Assembly (NCBI GenBank): GCA_003695725.1
Contig: RFHX01000124.1
Span: 1 to 12,070 of the forward strand
DNA: 12,070 nucleotides
Origin: J061 sp003695725 [NCBI: Candidatus Schekmanbacteria bacterium]
GTDB lineage: Bacteria; Schekmanbacteria; GWA2-38-11
Direction: 5' to 3'
Part shown: in pieces, positions 1-6,930 of the stretch
Layout: every line of letters starts with the position of its first letter
How positions within the stretch are numbered: the first letter of the stretch is position 1
The notes under the pieces: generated by a model
What the model saw: the letters and a program-made list of their open reading frames with translations, nothing else
Databases searched by the model: none
What the model was told of the DNA's origin: nothing
Program-made: the position numbers and the translations under genes

Positions 1-232
1 CCTCTATTATTACTTTGACATTCAAATTGTCTGCGATTATTTCTGCTGTTTCTTTTGCTCGCTTCAAAGGGCTTGATATAATAAAATTGGTATTAATATC
101 TTTTAATTGTGAAAGGAGAGTTAAAGCCTGTTTTTTCCCTCTTTCTGTCAGGTGTGAATCAAGCTGTCCCTGAACGCATTTCTTTTCATTTAAAAGAGAT
201 TCGCCATGTCTTATAAGGATAATTCTCTTCAT
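1..232 (-). CDS. Histidine phosphatase family protein (phosphoglycerate mutase-like), N-terminal part
   Basis: The reverse strand reads from ATG at 232 through 77 codons to the window edge without a stop, so the C-terminal part lies outside. The N-terminus is MKRIILIRHGES; the RHG triad at residues 8-10 carries the histidine that is phosphorylated in this superfamily. A TERG motif (29-32) and SSPLKRAKETAE (53-64) follow. These are the usual second and third N-terminal blocks of the family, and the SSPLKRA arginine contacts phosphate. Members include cofactor-dependent phosphoglycerate mutases, CobC/alpha-ribazole phosphatase and broad phosphatases. The fragment cannot separate these, because the second catalytic histidine is beyond the edge. 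The gene is divergent from the AIR synthase-like gene, so it is not part of the arg/lys operon. The ribosome binding site is weak: a GAAGAG-like stretch lies further upstream than usual. Confidence 0.9.
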   Translation of the reverse strand, partial: MKRIILIRHGESLLNEKKCVQGQLDSHLTERGKKQALTLLSQLKDINTNFIISSPLKRAKETAEIIADNLNVKVIIE

Positions 233-316
233 TTATCTTTTTAGATTCTCTTCAATCTGCTTATTTTTTTGATGATGCCTATTTTACAATAAAATCGTTA
301 TGATATGAAATTAATT

Positions 317-372
317 AATAGGATTTTTAAATATAGTGATATTTTTGACAAAGCCTTCTAAATAGGATTTTT
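317..372. repeat. Exact 12-bp direct repeat AATAGGATTTTT, two copies
   Basis: The copies lie at 317-328 and 361-372, offset 44 bases (about four helical turns). The second copy sits inside the spacer of the inverted repeat and touches its right arm. The spacing would place both copies on one face of the helix, as for tandem operator sites. The function is unknown, and low complexity of the T-run contributes to the match. Confidence 0.4.
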
Positions 373-379
373 TGTCAAA
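344..379. repeat. Perfect 9-bp inverted repeat TTTGACAAA / TTTGTCAAA
   Basis: TTTGACAAA at 344-352 is matched exactly by its reverse complement TTTGTCAAA at 371-379, with an 18-base spacer. Arm centres are 27 bases apart, roughly two and a half helical turns. No T-tract follows on either strand as in a classical terminator, and both flanking genes point away, so a terminator is unlikely. A regulator operator or two opposed -35 elements are the readings I favour. The arms are AT-rich, so chance is possible. Confidence 0.45.
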
Positions 380-424
380 TCGAAATTCTTAAATCTAAGT
401 GATAAATCTCTTCTTTTATGTTAA

Positions 425-441
425 AAGAATAATTCTTGGAG
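425..441 (+). promoter_or_regulatory. Palindrome abutting the ribosome binding site of the AIR synthase-like gene
   Basis: AAGAATAATTCTT (425-437) is a perfect 13-base palindrome with 6-base arms. It is followed directly by GGAG (438-441), seven bases before the ATG at 449. GGAG at that spacing is a good Shine-Dalgarno site and supports the start. The palindrome could be an operator, or only an AT-rich coincidence. Its one-base loop makes a stable RNA hairpin unlikely. Confidence 0.4.
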
Positions 442-448
442 ATTTGAA

Positions 449-1411
449 ATGATAGATAAAATAATTGCAGAAGTAAAAAAGTTTGACGGGATTTTGAGGA
501 AGAAGGATATTAAAATAGTTGGTGAAATTTTGAAGGATTCCTTTCTTTCTGAAAATGTCGTTATTGGAATTGGAGACGATGCAGGAGTCATAAGAGGTGA
601 AAAAGGCGAGGATTTTCTCCTGCTTGCCTGTGATGGTATTCACCCTCTATTAGTGAAAAATGAGCCTTATGCCGCAGGTAAGGCTTCTGTTATGGTTAAT
701 GTGAATGATATATATGCGATGGGCGGTGTGCCTGTTGGGATTGTAAATGTCATTTCCTATAATAGGGAAGAAAACCTCAAAGCTATTCTGGAGGGGATGA
801 GAAAGGCAAGTGTTAAATATAGAGTGCCAATTTTAGGCGGCCATCTTCATCCCGATGCTGAGTGTGATGAAATTTCTGTGGCAATTCTGGGAAAAGGTGA
901 GAAAATTCTTTCATCCTATGGCGCAAATTCGGGAGATGATGTCATAATTGCTGTTGACTTAAAAGGAAAGAAAGGATGCAAATCAGTTAATAGTTGGGAT
1001 TCTACTTCAGGTAAAGATTCCAAGCTTCTTCTTACTCAGCTTTCCGTATTGAATAAGATTGCAAATGAGCAGTTGGCATCAGCATGTAAAGATGTGAGTA
1101 TGGGAGGTATCATTGGGACATTGGGGATGCTTCTTGAAAGTTCAAAAAAGGGGGCTGAGATAGATTTGAATCTTATTCCCTGCCCGCAGGATATGGAGTT
1201 GCTTGAGTGGTTGAAGTGCTTTTTAAGTTATGGTTTTCTCTTAACATCACCGCCTCAAAAGACTAAAATCATCCTAAACCTTTTCAAGGAAAGAGATATT
1301 GAAAGTACTGCAATCGGCAGAGTTAATGAAAGTCGTAAAGTAGATATTTCCTATAATGGAGAAAAGGGAACACTTTTTGACTTTAAGAAGGATTACATAG
1401 CTTGTCTTTGA
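449..1411 (+). CDS. AIR synthase-related protein (PurM/SelD/ThiL/HypE superfamily; sll0787 / methanogenesis marker 2-like)
   Basis: This 320-residue protein has the two-domain architecture of ATP-using AIR synthase-type enzymes. Visible signatures are GIGDDAGVI (40-48, metal/ATP-binding acidic loop), NVNDIYAMGG (84-93), GGH (130-132), SGDDVI (161-166, start of the C-terminal domain) and CKDVSMGGIIGTLGMLLE (213-230). The last block, followed by IDLNLIPCP and the W-L-x-x-F-x-x-Y/F-G-F-L-L region, resembles the sll0787-type and methanogenesis-marker-2-type AIR synthase-like families (recalled, not searched). It does not fit PurM or SelD: no N-terminal Cys/Sec loop is seen. It also differs from ThiL, whose VDTLVEGVHF-type motif is replaced by ACDGIHPLLV. 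The substrate is unknown; the superfamily generally phosphorylates or ATP-activates a carbonyl/acid. GGAG at 438-441 sets the start. The 3' end overlaps the DedA gene, suggesting coupled translation. Confidence 0.85.
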   Translation: MIDKIIAEVKKFDGILRKKDIKIVGEILKDSFLSENVVIGIGDDAGVIRGEKGEDFLLLACDGIHPLLVKNEPYAAGKASVMVNVNDIYAMGGVPVGIVNVISYNREENLKAILEGMRKASVKYRVPILGGHLHPDAECDEISVAILGKGEKILSSYGANSGDDVIIAVDLKGKKGCKSVNSWDSTSGKDSKLLLTQLSVLNKIANEQLASACKDVSMGGIIGTLGMLLESSKKGAEIDLNLIPCPQDMELLEWLKCFLSYGFLLTSPPQKTKIILNLFKERDIESTAIGRVNESRKVDISYNGEKGTLFDFKKDYIACL

Positions 1412-2040
1412 TAGATCTGATTCTTGATTTTATAATTAGAAATGAAAATGTTCTTGGATATATCGTTCTATTTGTAAGCTCACTGATTGAATATATCTTT
1501 CCTCCCTTTCCGGGTGACACTGTAACCCTTTTTGGAGCATTCTTAATATCTGTAAGAAATTGGAATTTTTTTGCAGTTTTTATGAGTGTCACCGTTGGAA
1601 GTGTTATAGGCGCAACGATAGATTATTTTATAGGGAGAAGGTTAGGCAGAAAGAATGGCAATTCTCAGATTCCCAAAATGATTAAGAAAGGAAATATGGT
1701 TCTCACAGAAGAACGTTATCTCTATATCAAAGAGAAATTTGAAAAATATGGTGCTTATGTGATAATTTTGAACAGATTTATGCCCGGCGTAAGAGCTTTT
1801 TTCTTTGTAGTAGCCGGAATCATCGATATGAAATTTTTGCCTGTTCAATTTTTTAACCTTTTGAGTGTCCTTCTCTGGAATTTTTTGATTATATGGAGCG
1901 GTTATTTTGTAGGAAACAATTGGGATAGACTTTTAGGACTTTATTCCCTGTATTCAAAAGCGGTGGGGATAGTTATCTTTATCGTTTTACTTTCCTTGTT
2001 GATTCTTTTTTATATTAAAAGAAAAAACGCCAAAAATTGA
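1402..2040 (+). CDS. DedA/SNARE-associated (VTT-domain) family inner-membrane protein
   Basis: A 212-residue hydrophobic protein with the DedA family hallmarks: E30 followed by FPPFPGD (33-39), then G-x-x-I-G-x-x-x-D-Y-F-I-G-R-R-L-G. Next comes the FMPGVRAF re-entrant segment after an NR pair, and a late N-L-L-S-V-L-L-W-N motif before the last helices. Hydrophobic segments lie near 16-36, 50-75, 125-175 and 185-207, and the C-terminus is Lys/Arg-rich. Bacterial DedA proteins act in membrane homeostasis; some are undecaprenyl-phosphate or phospholipid flippases. Which lipid this one handles cannot be told. The start is TTG at 1402, chosen because AGAAGGA (1386-1392) lies nine bases upstream. 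A second TTG at 1408 overlaps the preceding stop as TTGA but sits too far from that site. Either way the gene overlaps its upstream neighbour. Confidence 0.9.
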   Translation: MSLIDLILDFIIRNENVLGYIVLFVSSLIEYIFPPFPGDTVTLFGAFLISVRNWNFFAVFMSVTVGSVIGATIDYFIGRRLGRKNGNSQIPKMIKKGNMVLTEERYLYIKEKFEKYGAYVIILNRFMPGVRAFFFVVAGIIDMKFLPVQFFNLLSVLLWNFLIIWSGYFVGNNWDRLLGLYSLYSKAVGIVIFIVLLSLLILFYIKRKNAKN

Positions 2041-2061
2041 GTCTCTTGAAATATATTCTTC

Positions 2062-2090
2062 TTGTAATGCTTTATAAATTGATATAAATA
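2062..2090 (+). promoter_or_regulatory. Candidate sigma-70-type promoter before argD
   Basis: In the 77-base gap after the DedA gene, TTGTAA (2062-2067) and TAAATA (2085-2090) are spaced by 17 bases, with an overlapping TATAAA at 2083-2088. The surroundings are very AT-rich, so chance matches are expected. It is a plausible internal promoter for the arginine genes. Confidence 0.3.
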
Positions 2091-2117
2091 AACATCTTTT
2101 TTTAAAGAAAGCTTGCT

Positions 2118-3296
2118 ATGAAGGAAAAAACAGATTGTTATATAACTGAAACCTATAAAAGATTTCCTGTTGAATTTGTCAGAGGTAAAGGAGTTTATCT
2201 TTATGACAACATGGGAAAAAAGTATTTGGATTGTCTTAGCGGTATTGCTGTAAATGCACTTGGCTATAGCAATGAGAAACTCCTTGATATAATGAAGCAT
2301 TGGAATGGGAAGCCCTTGCATCTTTCGAATCTGTTTTATTCAAAGGAGCAGGGTAATCTTGCAGAAGCTATTATTGAAGAAAGCTTCAAAGGGAAGGTTT
2401 TTTTCTCAAACAGCGGCACAGAGGCAAATGAAGCGGCTTTCAAGCTTGCAAGAAAATACTCCTTTAAAAGGTATGGGAAAACTGAAAGGTATGAAATCAT
2501 TACAATGGAGAATTCATTTCATGGAAGAACATTTGCATCGATGGCGGCTACCGGTCAAAGAAAAATTAAAGGTGATTATGCTCCACATCTCCAAGGGTTT
2601 AAGCATATCAAATTTAATGACTATAAAGCCCTTTTTGATTCCGTAAGTGACAAAACCTGCGCTGTAATGATAGAAGTTATTCAGGGAGAAGGTGGTGTTA
2701 TTGAAGCTGATAGGGAATATCTTAAAAAATTGAAAGAATTGTGCGTTGAAAGAGATATCCTTTTTATGGTTGATGAAATTCAAACAGGTCTTGGAAGGAC
2801 GGGAAAGATGTTTGCATATCAACATTATGATGTAGAGCCAGATATTTTTACTCTTGCAAAAGCATTGGGAGGTGGACTTCCTCTTGGATGTATGGTTGCA
2901 AAGGAAAGTATTGCAGGATTCTTTTCTCCGGGAGACCATGCAAGTACTTTTGGAGGCAATCTGCTTGCTTGCGCATTGGGGTTTGAAGTTATAAATCAAT
3001 TGAGAGGCGGAATTATTGACAACTGCAAAAGTAGTGGCGCTTATTTCAAGGAAAGGCTTTTGGCTTTGAAAGATAAATACGACGAGATTGTAGATGTTAG
3101 AGGAAGAGGTTTGATATTGGGAATAGAGTTTAAAGATGAAGTTTCGCATCTTGTTGAAAAATGCCTCAATGAGGGGTTGATTATCAACTGCACAGCAGGC
3201 AAAGTGATCAGATTTCTTCCTCCGCTGATCATTACCCAAGATGAAATAGATGAAGCTCTGATAATATTTGAAAATGTATTGAGGACAAAAGATTAA
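2118..3296 (+). CDS. argD: Acetylornithine aminotransferase
   Basis: A 392-residue class-III PLP-dependent aminotransferase that interconverts N-acetylglutamate semialdehyde plus glutamate with N-acetylornithine plus 2-oxoglutarate in the cytoplasm. Motifs in order: NSGTEANEAAFKLARK (98-113, PLP phosphate site), SFHGRT (133-138), EVIQGEGGV (186-194), DEIQTGLGRTG (219-229, Asp bonding the PLP nitrogen), TLAKALGGGLPLG with the Schiff-base lysine at K248, and STFGGN shortly after. Length and the close link to argF favour ArgD over GABA or ornithine aminotransferases. In many bacteria ArgD also serves as N-succinyl-LL-DAP aminotransferase (DapC), relevant because dap genes lie downstream; whether it does so here is unknown. 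The ribosome binding site is poor (an AAAGAAAG-like stretch). The stop is one base before the argF start, so the two are surely cotranscribed. Confidence 0.96.
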   Translation: MKEKTDCYITETYKRFPVEFVRGKGVYLYDNMGKKYLDCLSGIAVNALGYSNEKLLDIMKHWNGKPLHLSNLFYSKEQGNLAEAIIEESFKGKVFFSNSGTEANEAAFKLARKYSFKRYGKTERYEIITMENSFHGRTFASMAATGQRKIKGDYAPHLQGFKHIKFNDYKALFDSVSDKTCAVMIEVIQGEGGVIEADREYLKKLKELCVERDILFMVDEIQTGLGRTGKMFAYQHYDVEPDIFTLAKALGGGLPLGCMVAKESIAGFFSPGDHASTFGGNLLACALGFEVINQLRGGIIDNCKSSGAYFKERLLALKDKYDEIVDVRGRGLILGIEFKDEVSHLVEKCLNEGLIINCTAGKVIRFLPPLIITQDEIDEALIIFENVLRTKD

Positions 3297-3297
3297 A

Positions 3298-4254
3298 ATG
3301 CAGAAAAAGGACCTTTTATCGCTTGCTGATTTGAGTAGAAGAGAAATTTGCGAGCTTATTGACAGAGCCAAGATATTGAAACAATGGAAATCGCAGGGCA
3401 TAGTCCATAAGCCCCTTGAAGGGAAAACATTGGGATTAATTTTCAATAAGCCCTCAACAAGGACGAGGGTAACTTTTGAAGTTGGTATGTATCAACTTGG
3501 CGGTACGTCTTTATTCTTGAGTGAAAAGGAGATTCAACTTGGTAGAGGCGAAACAGTTGCAGATACTGCAAAAGTGCTGTCAAGATATGTTGACGGAGTC
3601 GTAATGCGGACCTTTAAACAGTCTGACTTGGAGGAATTTGCCCAAGAAGCTACTTGTCCTCTTATAAACGGATTGACTGATTCCTTTCATCCATGTCAAA
3701 TATTGGCTGATATAATGACTATTGAAGAAGCCATTGGAAGAATTGAGGGGACAAAGGTGGCATATGTGGGAGATTTCAATAATGTTGCAAATTCCCTGAT
3801 ATTAGGAGCGCTTTTGATGGGCTACCATATAACTGTTGCTTGTCCCAAAGAGTGTGAAGCAAGTGATGAATTAAAGTCAAAAATCGAGATCGTTGAAAAA
3901 AGGGAAGAATCAAGCGGTACTTATGAAGTAATAGATGACCCCATTGAAGCAGTGAAAGATGCAGACATTATCTATACAGATGTTTGGATAAGTATGGGGC
4001 AGGAAAAGGAAAGAGATAAAAAATTGAAGCTCTTTTCTCCTTATCAAGTGAATAAAGAGCTTGTATCCAAGAGCAAGGAAGGTGTAAAAATAATGCATTG
4101 CCTACCGGCGCATAGGGGGGAGGAGATAACTTCAGATGTTTTGGACAGCGAAAACTCGATAGTCTTTGACCAAGCTGAAAATCGCTTGCATATTCAAAAA
4201 GCAATACTTGAATATCTGCTTTCGGGAAGTAAGTGGAATTTTGCGATTACATAG
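3298..4254 (+). CDS. argF: Ornithine carbamoyltransferase
   Basis: A 318-residue enzyme that transfers the carbamoyl group of carbamoyl phosphate to ornithine, giving citrulline. The N-terminal carbamoyl-phosphate domain has the signature STRTR (53-57) and HPCQ (131-134). The C-terminal ornithine domain has DVWISMGQE (228-236) and MHCLPAHRGEEI (266-277) with the active-site Cys. It ends with FDQAENRLHIQKA. The DVWxSMG and HCLPAHRG loops fit ornithine rather than aspartate carbamoyltransferase. N-acetylornithine transcarbamylases diverge in these loops, so that alternative is less likely. ATG follows the argD stop after one base; GAGGA at 3281-3285 within the end of argD can act as its ribosome binding site. 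A 72-base gap to argG follows. Confidence 0.96.
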   Translation: MQKKDLLSLADLSRREICELIDRAKILKQWKSQGIVHKPLEGKTLGLIFNKPSTRTRVTFEVGMYQLGGTSLFLSEKEIQLGRGETVADTAKVLSRYVDGVVMRTFKQSDLEEFAQEATCPLINGLTDSFHPCQILADIMTIEEAIGRIEGTKVAYVGDFNNVANSLILGALLMGYHITVACPKECEASDELKSKIEIVEKREESSGTYEVIDDPIEAVKDADIIYTDVWISMGQEKERDKKLKLFSPYQVNKELVSKSKEGVKIMHCLPAHRGEEITSDVLDSENSIVFDQAENRLHIQKAILEYLLSGSKWNFAIT

Positions 4255-4326
4255 AAAATGTTTTGTTTTGGTAGTGAAAGATTCAACTAAGGAATAGTAA
4301 AAAGTTTTAAGGATGGAGATTCATAT
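4255..4326 (+). other. Intergenic gap between argF and argG with argG ribosome binding site
   Basis: This 72-base gap is one of two wide gaps inside the biosynthetic block. GGAG at 4315-4318, eight bases before the ATG at 4327, is a clear Shine-Dalgarno site. I see no strong hairpin, terminator or well-spaced promoter. Readthrough from argF or a weak internal promoter are both possible. Confidence 0.4.
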
Positions 4327-5532
4327 ATGGGTAAGAAGATAGTGCTTGCATATTCTGGAGGCCTTGACACATCGGTTATATTGAGATGGCTGATTGAAAC
4401 CTATAAAAGCGATGTCATTGCATTTATTGCTGATTTGGGACAGGGAGAAGAGCTTGAAGAAGCAAGGCGAAAAGCTTTTAAGACTGGCGCAAGAAAGGTT
4501 TATGTTACTGATTTGAGAGAGGAATTCGTAAGGGACTTTGTTTTCCCAATGTTTAGAGCAAATGCAGTCTATGAAGGCCAGTATCTTCTTGGTACTTCCA
4601 TAGCAAGGCCCCTGATAGCAAAGAAGCAGATAGAAATAGCGCGTAAAGAGAAAGCCACAATGGTTTCACATGGCGCCACTGGTAAGGGGAATGATCAAGT
4701 GAGATTTGAATTGAGCTATTATGCTTTGAATCCTTCGATAAAGGTAATTGCCCCGTGGCGTGAATGGGATCTCGATTCAAGAGAGGCGCTGATTGCTTTT
4801 GCAAAAAAATGGAAGATACCTGTCCCTGTTACTGCAAAGAAGCCCTATTCATCTGACAGGAATCTGCTTCATATAAGTTTTGAAGGCGGTATTTTGGAGG
4901 ACCCATGGAATGAACCTCCTGAAGATATGTTTGTCCTTACACGGTCGCCCGAAAAAGCTCCGGACAAGCCGCAGTATATTGAACTGGAATTTAAAAGCGG
5001 GAATCCTATCAAATTGAATGGGAAAGCCCTAAAACCTCATAAACTTCTGGAAGAGTTGAACCGTTTGGGCGGCAGAAACGGCATTGGCAGAGTTGATATG
5101 GTGGAAAACAGATATGTAGGTATGAAATCGCGCGGTGTATATGAGACTCCGGGAGGGACAATTCTGAATATTGCTCATAGAGCGTTGGAAACAATAACTC
5201 TCGACAGAGAAGTTATGCATATTCGTGATTCTTTGATACCTGCTTATTCAAGAATGGTTTACAATGGCTTTTGGTTCAGTCCTGAAAGGGAATTATTGCA
5301 GACATTGATTGATGAGTCTCAGAAAAATGTGACAGGCACTGTTAGGATGAAGCTGTACAAGGGCAACTGCATAGTTTGCGGAAGAAAGTCTCCAAAATCT
5401 CTTTATAAGCAGGAGATAGCTACATTTGAAAAGGGTAGCGGATATGACCAGGAAGATGCAACAGGTTTCATAAATTTGAATGCTTTAAGATTGAGAATAA
5501 ACAATTTAGTCAATAAAAGAAGAAGAAAATAA
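4327..5532 (+). CDS. argG: Argininosuccinate synthase
   Basis: A 401-residue cytoplasmic ligase that joins citrulline and aspartate with ATP cleavage to AMP and pyrophosphate. The N-terminal ATP pyrophosphatase loop is AYSGGLDTS (8-16). [10 protein letters not shown] (89-98) and [15 protein letters not shown] (114-128) are the citrulline/aspartate-binding signatures. [10 protein letters not shown] (175-184) and EGGILEDPW (186-194) follow in the synthetase domain. Length matches the usual ~400-residue bacterial form. GGAG at 4315-4318 supports the ATG. The stop lies one base before argH, so the pair that turns citrulline into arginine is translated together. Confidence 0.97.
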   Translation: MGKKIVLAYSGGLDTSVILRWLIETYKSDVIAFIADLGQGEELEEARRKAFKTGARKVYVTDLREEFVRDFVFPMFRANAVYEGQYLLGTSIARPLIAKKQIEIARKEKATMVSHGATGKGNDQVRFELSYYALNPSIKVIAPWREWDLDSREALIAFAKKWKIPVPVTAKKPYSSDRNLLHISFEGGILEDPWNEPPEDMFVLTRSPEKAPDKPQYIELEFKSGNPIKLNGKALKPHKLLEELNRLGGRNGIGRVDMVENRYVGMKSRGVYETPGGTILNIAHRALETITLDREVMHIRDSLIPAYSRMVYNGFWFSPERELLQTLIDESQKNVTGTVRMKLYKGNCIVCGRKSPKSLYKQEIATFEKGSGYDQEDATGFINLNALRLRINNLVNKRRRK

Positions 5533-5533
5533 A

Positions 5534-6925
5534 ATGAAGAAAAAACTGTGGGGAGGTCGGTTCAAAAAAGCTACTGATACTGCAGTGGAGGAATTTACAT
5601 CCTCTATAGCTTTCGATAAAAGGCTTTATAAAGAAGACATAAAGGGAAGTATTGCGCACTGCAGAATGCTGGAGAAGATAGGCTTGCTTTCACGCAGTGA
5701 AGGGAGAAAAATACGCAGTGCCTTGAAAAAAATTGAGAAGCAGATAAGTGCTGGAAGAATGAAGCCAGACACATCTGCTGAAGACATCCATATGTATATT
5801 GAAGCTGAATTGACAAAATTAGTGGGCAATGCCGGTAAAAAAATCCATACCGGAAGAAGTAGGAATGACCAGATTGCCCTTGATGTGAGAATGTATCTTA
5901 AATCACAGATTGAGGAAATTTATTCTCTTTTGAAGGGCTTTATTGAAGAGATTCTTTCTCTTGCTGAGAAAAATACTCATATAATAGTGCCCGGTTATAC
6001 ACATCTTCAGCATGCACAGCCGGTACTACTTTCACATTATCTTCTTGCCTATGGAGAGATGTTTATCAGAGACTTGAGAAGAATTGAAAGCTGTTATAGT
6101 AGTGCCGATATAATGCCTCTTGGCGCAGGTGCGCTGGCTGGCTCGAATTTTAACCTTGACCGCAAATATGTCGCAAAACTTCTTGGTTTTAAGAAGATAT
6201 CCTCTAACAGTATAGATTCAGTAAGTGACAGGGATTATCAGGCAGAGTTTCTTTTTTTCGCTTCACTTCTATTTATGCATTTGAGCCGCCTTTGTGAGGA
6301 ATTGATTCTATGGAATAGCTCTGAATTTTCATTTATTGAGCTTCCTGATGAATTTACGACAGGAAGCAGCATAATGCCTCAAAAGAAAAATCCTGATGTC
6401 CTTGAGCTTATCAGGGGGAAAACAGGAAGAGTTTATGGTGACCTTGTTTCACTTCTAACTCTGATGAAATCTCAACCCCTTTCGTATAACCGTGATATGC
6501 AGGAAGATAAAGAGCCTCTTTTTGATGCTGTTGATACGGTCAAGGCATCTCTTCGTGTCCTTTCAAAATTTTTGGGGAAGATAAGATTCAGAGAAGACAG
6601 AATCGAGCAAGCAGTGAAGGAAGGATTTATGGAAGCAACAGATATTGCAGATTATTTAGTTCTTAAAAATGTTCCATTTCGTGAAGCCCATGAAATAGTT
6701 GGCAAAATCGTGCTTTACTGCATCGAGAATAATTGCAGACTGCAGGATATGAGTGTCGAGAAGTTTTCGGAGTTTCACAAGGCTTTCAATGAAGACATAA
6801 AAGATGTCATCGATTATGAGAAATCTGTTTCTGCTAAAAGGACAGAAGGTGGAACATCATTAAATCAAGTTATGAAAAATCTTAAAAGGTTTCGCAGAAT
6901 CCTTAAAAGTTCAAAGTTATCCTAA
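5534..6925 (+). CDS. argH: Argininosuccinate lyase
   Basis: A 463-residue member of the fumarase/aspartase superfamily that splits argininosuccinate into arginine and fumarate. Motifs: the N-terminal KLWGGRF (4-10) typical of ArgH, HTGRSRNDQ (105-113), GYTHLQHAQP (154-163) with the general-acid/base-region histidine H157, and the family signature TGSSIMPQKKNPD (276-288) on the mobile loop that carries the catalytic serine. Length is normal and no auxiliary domain is fused. ATG follows the argG stop after one base. A run of AGAAG units at the argG 3' end serves as a weak ribosome binding site. Confidence 0.97.
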   Translation: MKKKLWGGRFKKATDTAVEEFTSSIAFDKRLYKEDIKGSIAHCRMLEKIGLLSRSEGRKIRSALKKIEKQISAGRMKPDTSAEDIHMYIEAELTKLVGNAGKKIHTGRSRNDQIALDVRMYLKSQIEEIYSLLKGFIEEILSLAEKNTHIIVPGYTHLQHAQPVLLSHYLLAYGEMFIRDLRRIESCYSSADIMPLGAGALAGSNFNLDRKYVAKLLGFKKISSNSIDSVSDRDYQAEFLFFASLLFMHLSRLCEELILWNSSEFSFIELPDEFTTGSSIMPQKKNPDVLELIRGKTGRVYGDLVSLLTLMKSQPLSYNRDMQEDKEPLFDAVDTVKASLRVLSKFLGKIRFREDRIEQAVKEGFMEATDIADYLVLKNVPFREAHEIVGKIVLYCIENNCRLQDMSVEKFSEFHKAFNEDIKDVIDYEKSVSAKRTEGGTSLNQVMKNLKRFRRILKSSKLS

Positions 6926-6930
6926 GTTTG

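Larger units (their letters stand above)
233..448. promoter_or_regulatory. Divergent intergenic region, AT-rich, probable promoters in both directions
   Basis: This gap separates the minus-strand phosphatase from the plus-strand AIR synthase-like gene, so promoters for both should lie here. TTGACA occurs on the plus strand at 345-350 and again on the minus strand within 371-379, as part of an inverted repeat. Neither has a convincing -10 hexamer at 16-18 bases, so I do not assign exact promoters. The region also contains an exact 12-base direct repeat and a palindrome beside the downstream ribosome binding site, listed separately. No open frame of note was seen. Confidence 0.4.

Noticed and set aside
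2046-2060. ARG-box-like TTGAAATATATTCTT upstream of argD
   Set aside because: Only GAA-N5-TTC is symmetric, and the spacing differs by one from the TGAAT-N4-ATTCA consensus. It is too weak in such AT-rich DNA to call an ArgR site.
2514-3446. Long 310-codon open frame on the minus strand across argD/argF
   Set aside because: It lies antisense to argD and argF, whose motifs are complete. The translation is low-complexity and matches no family I recognise, and no ribosome binding site is evident.
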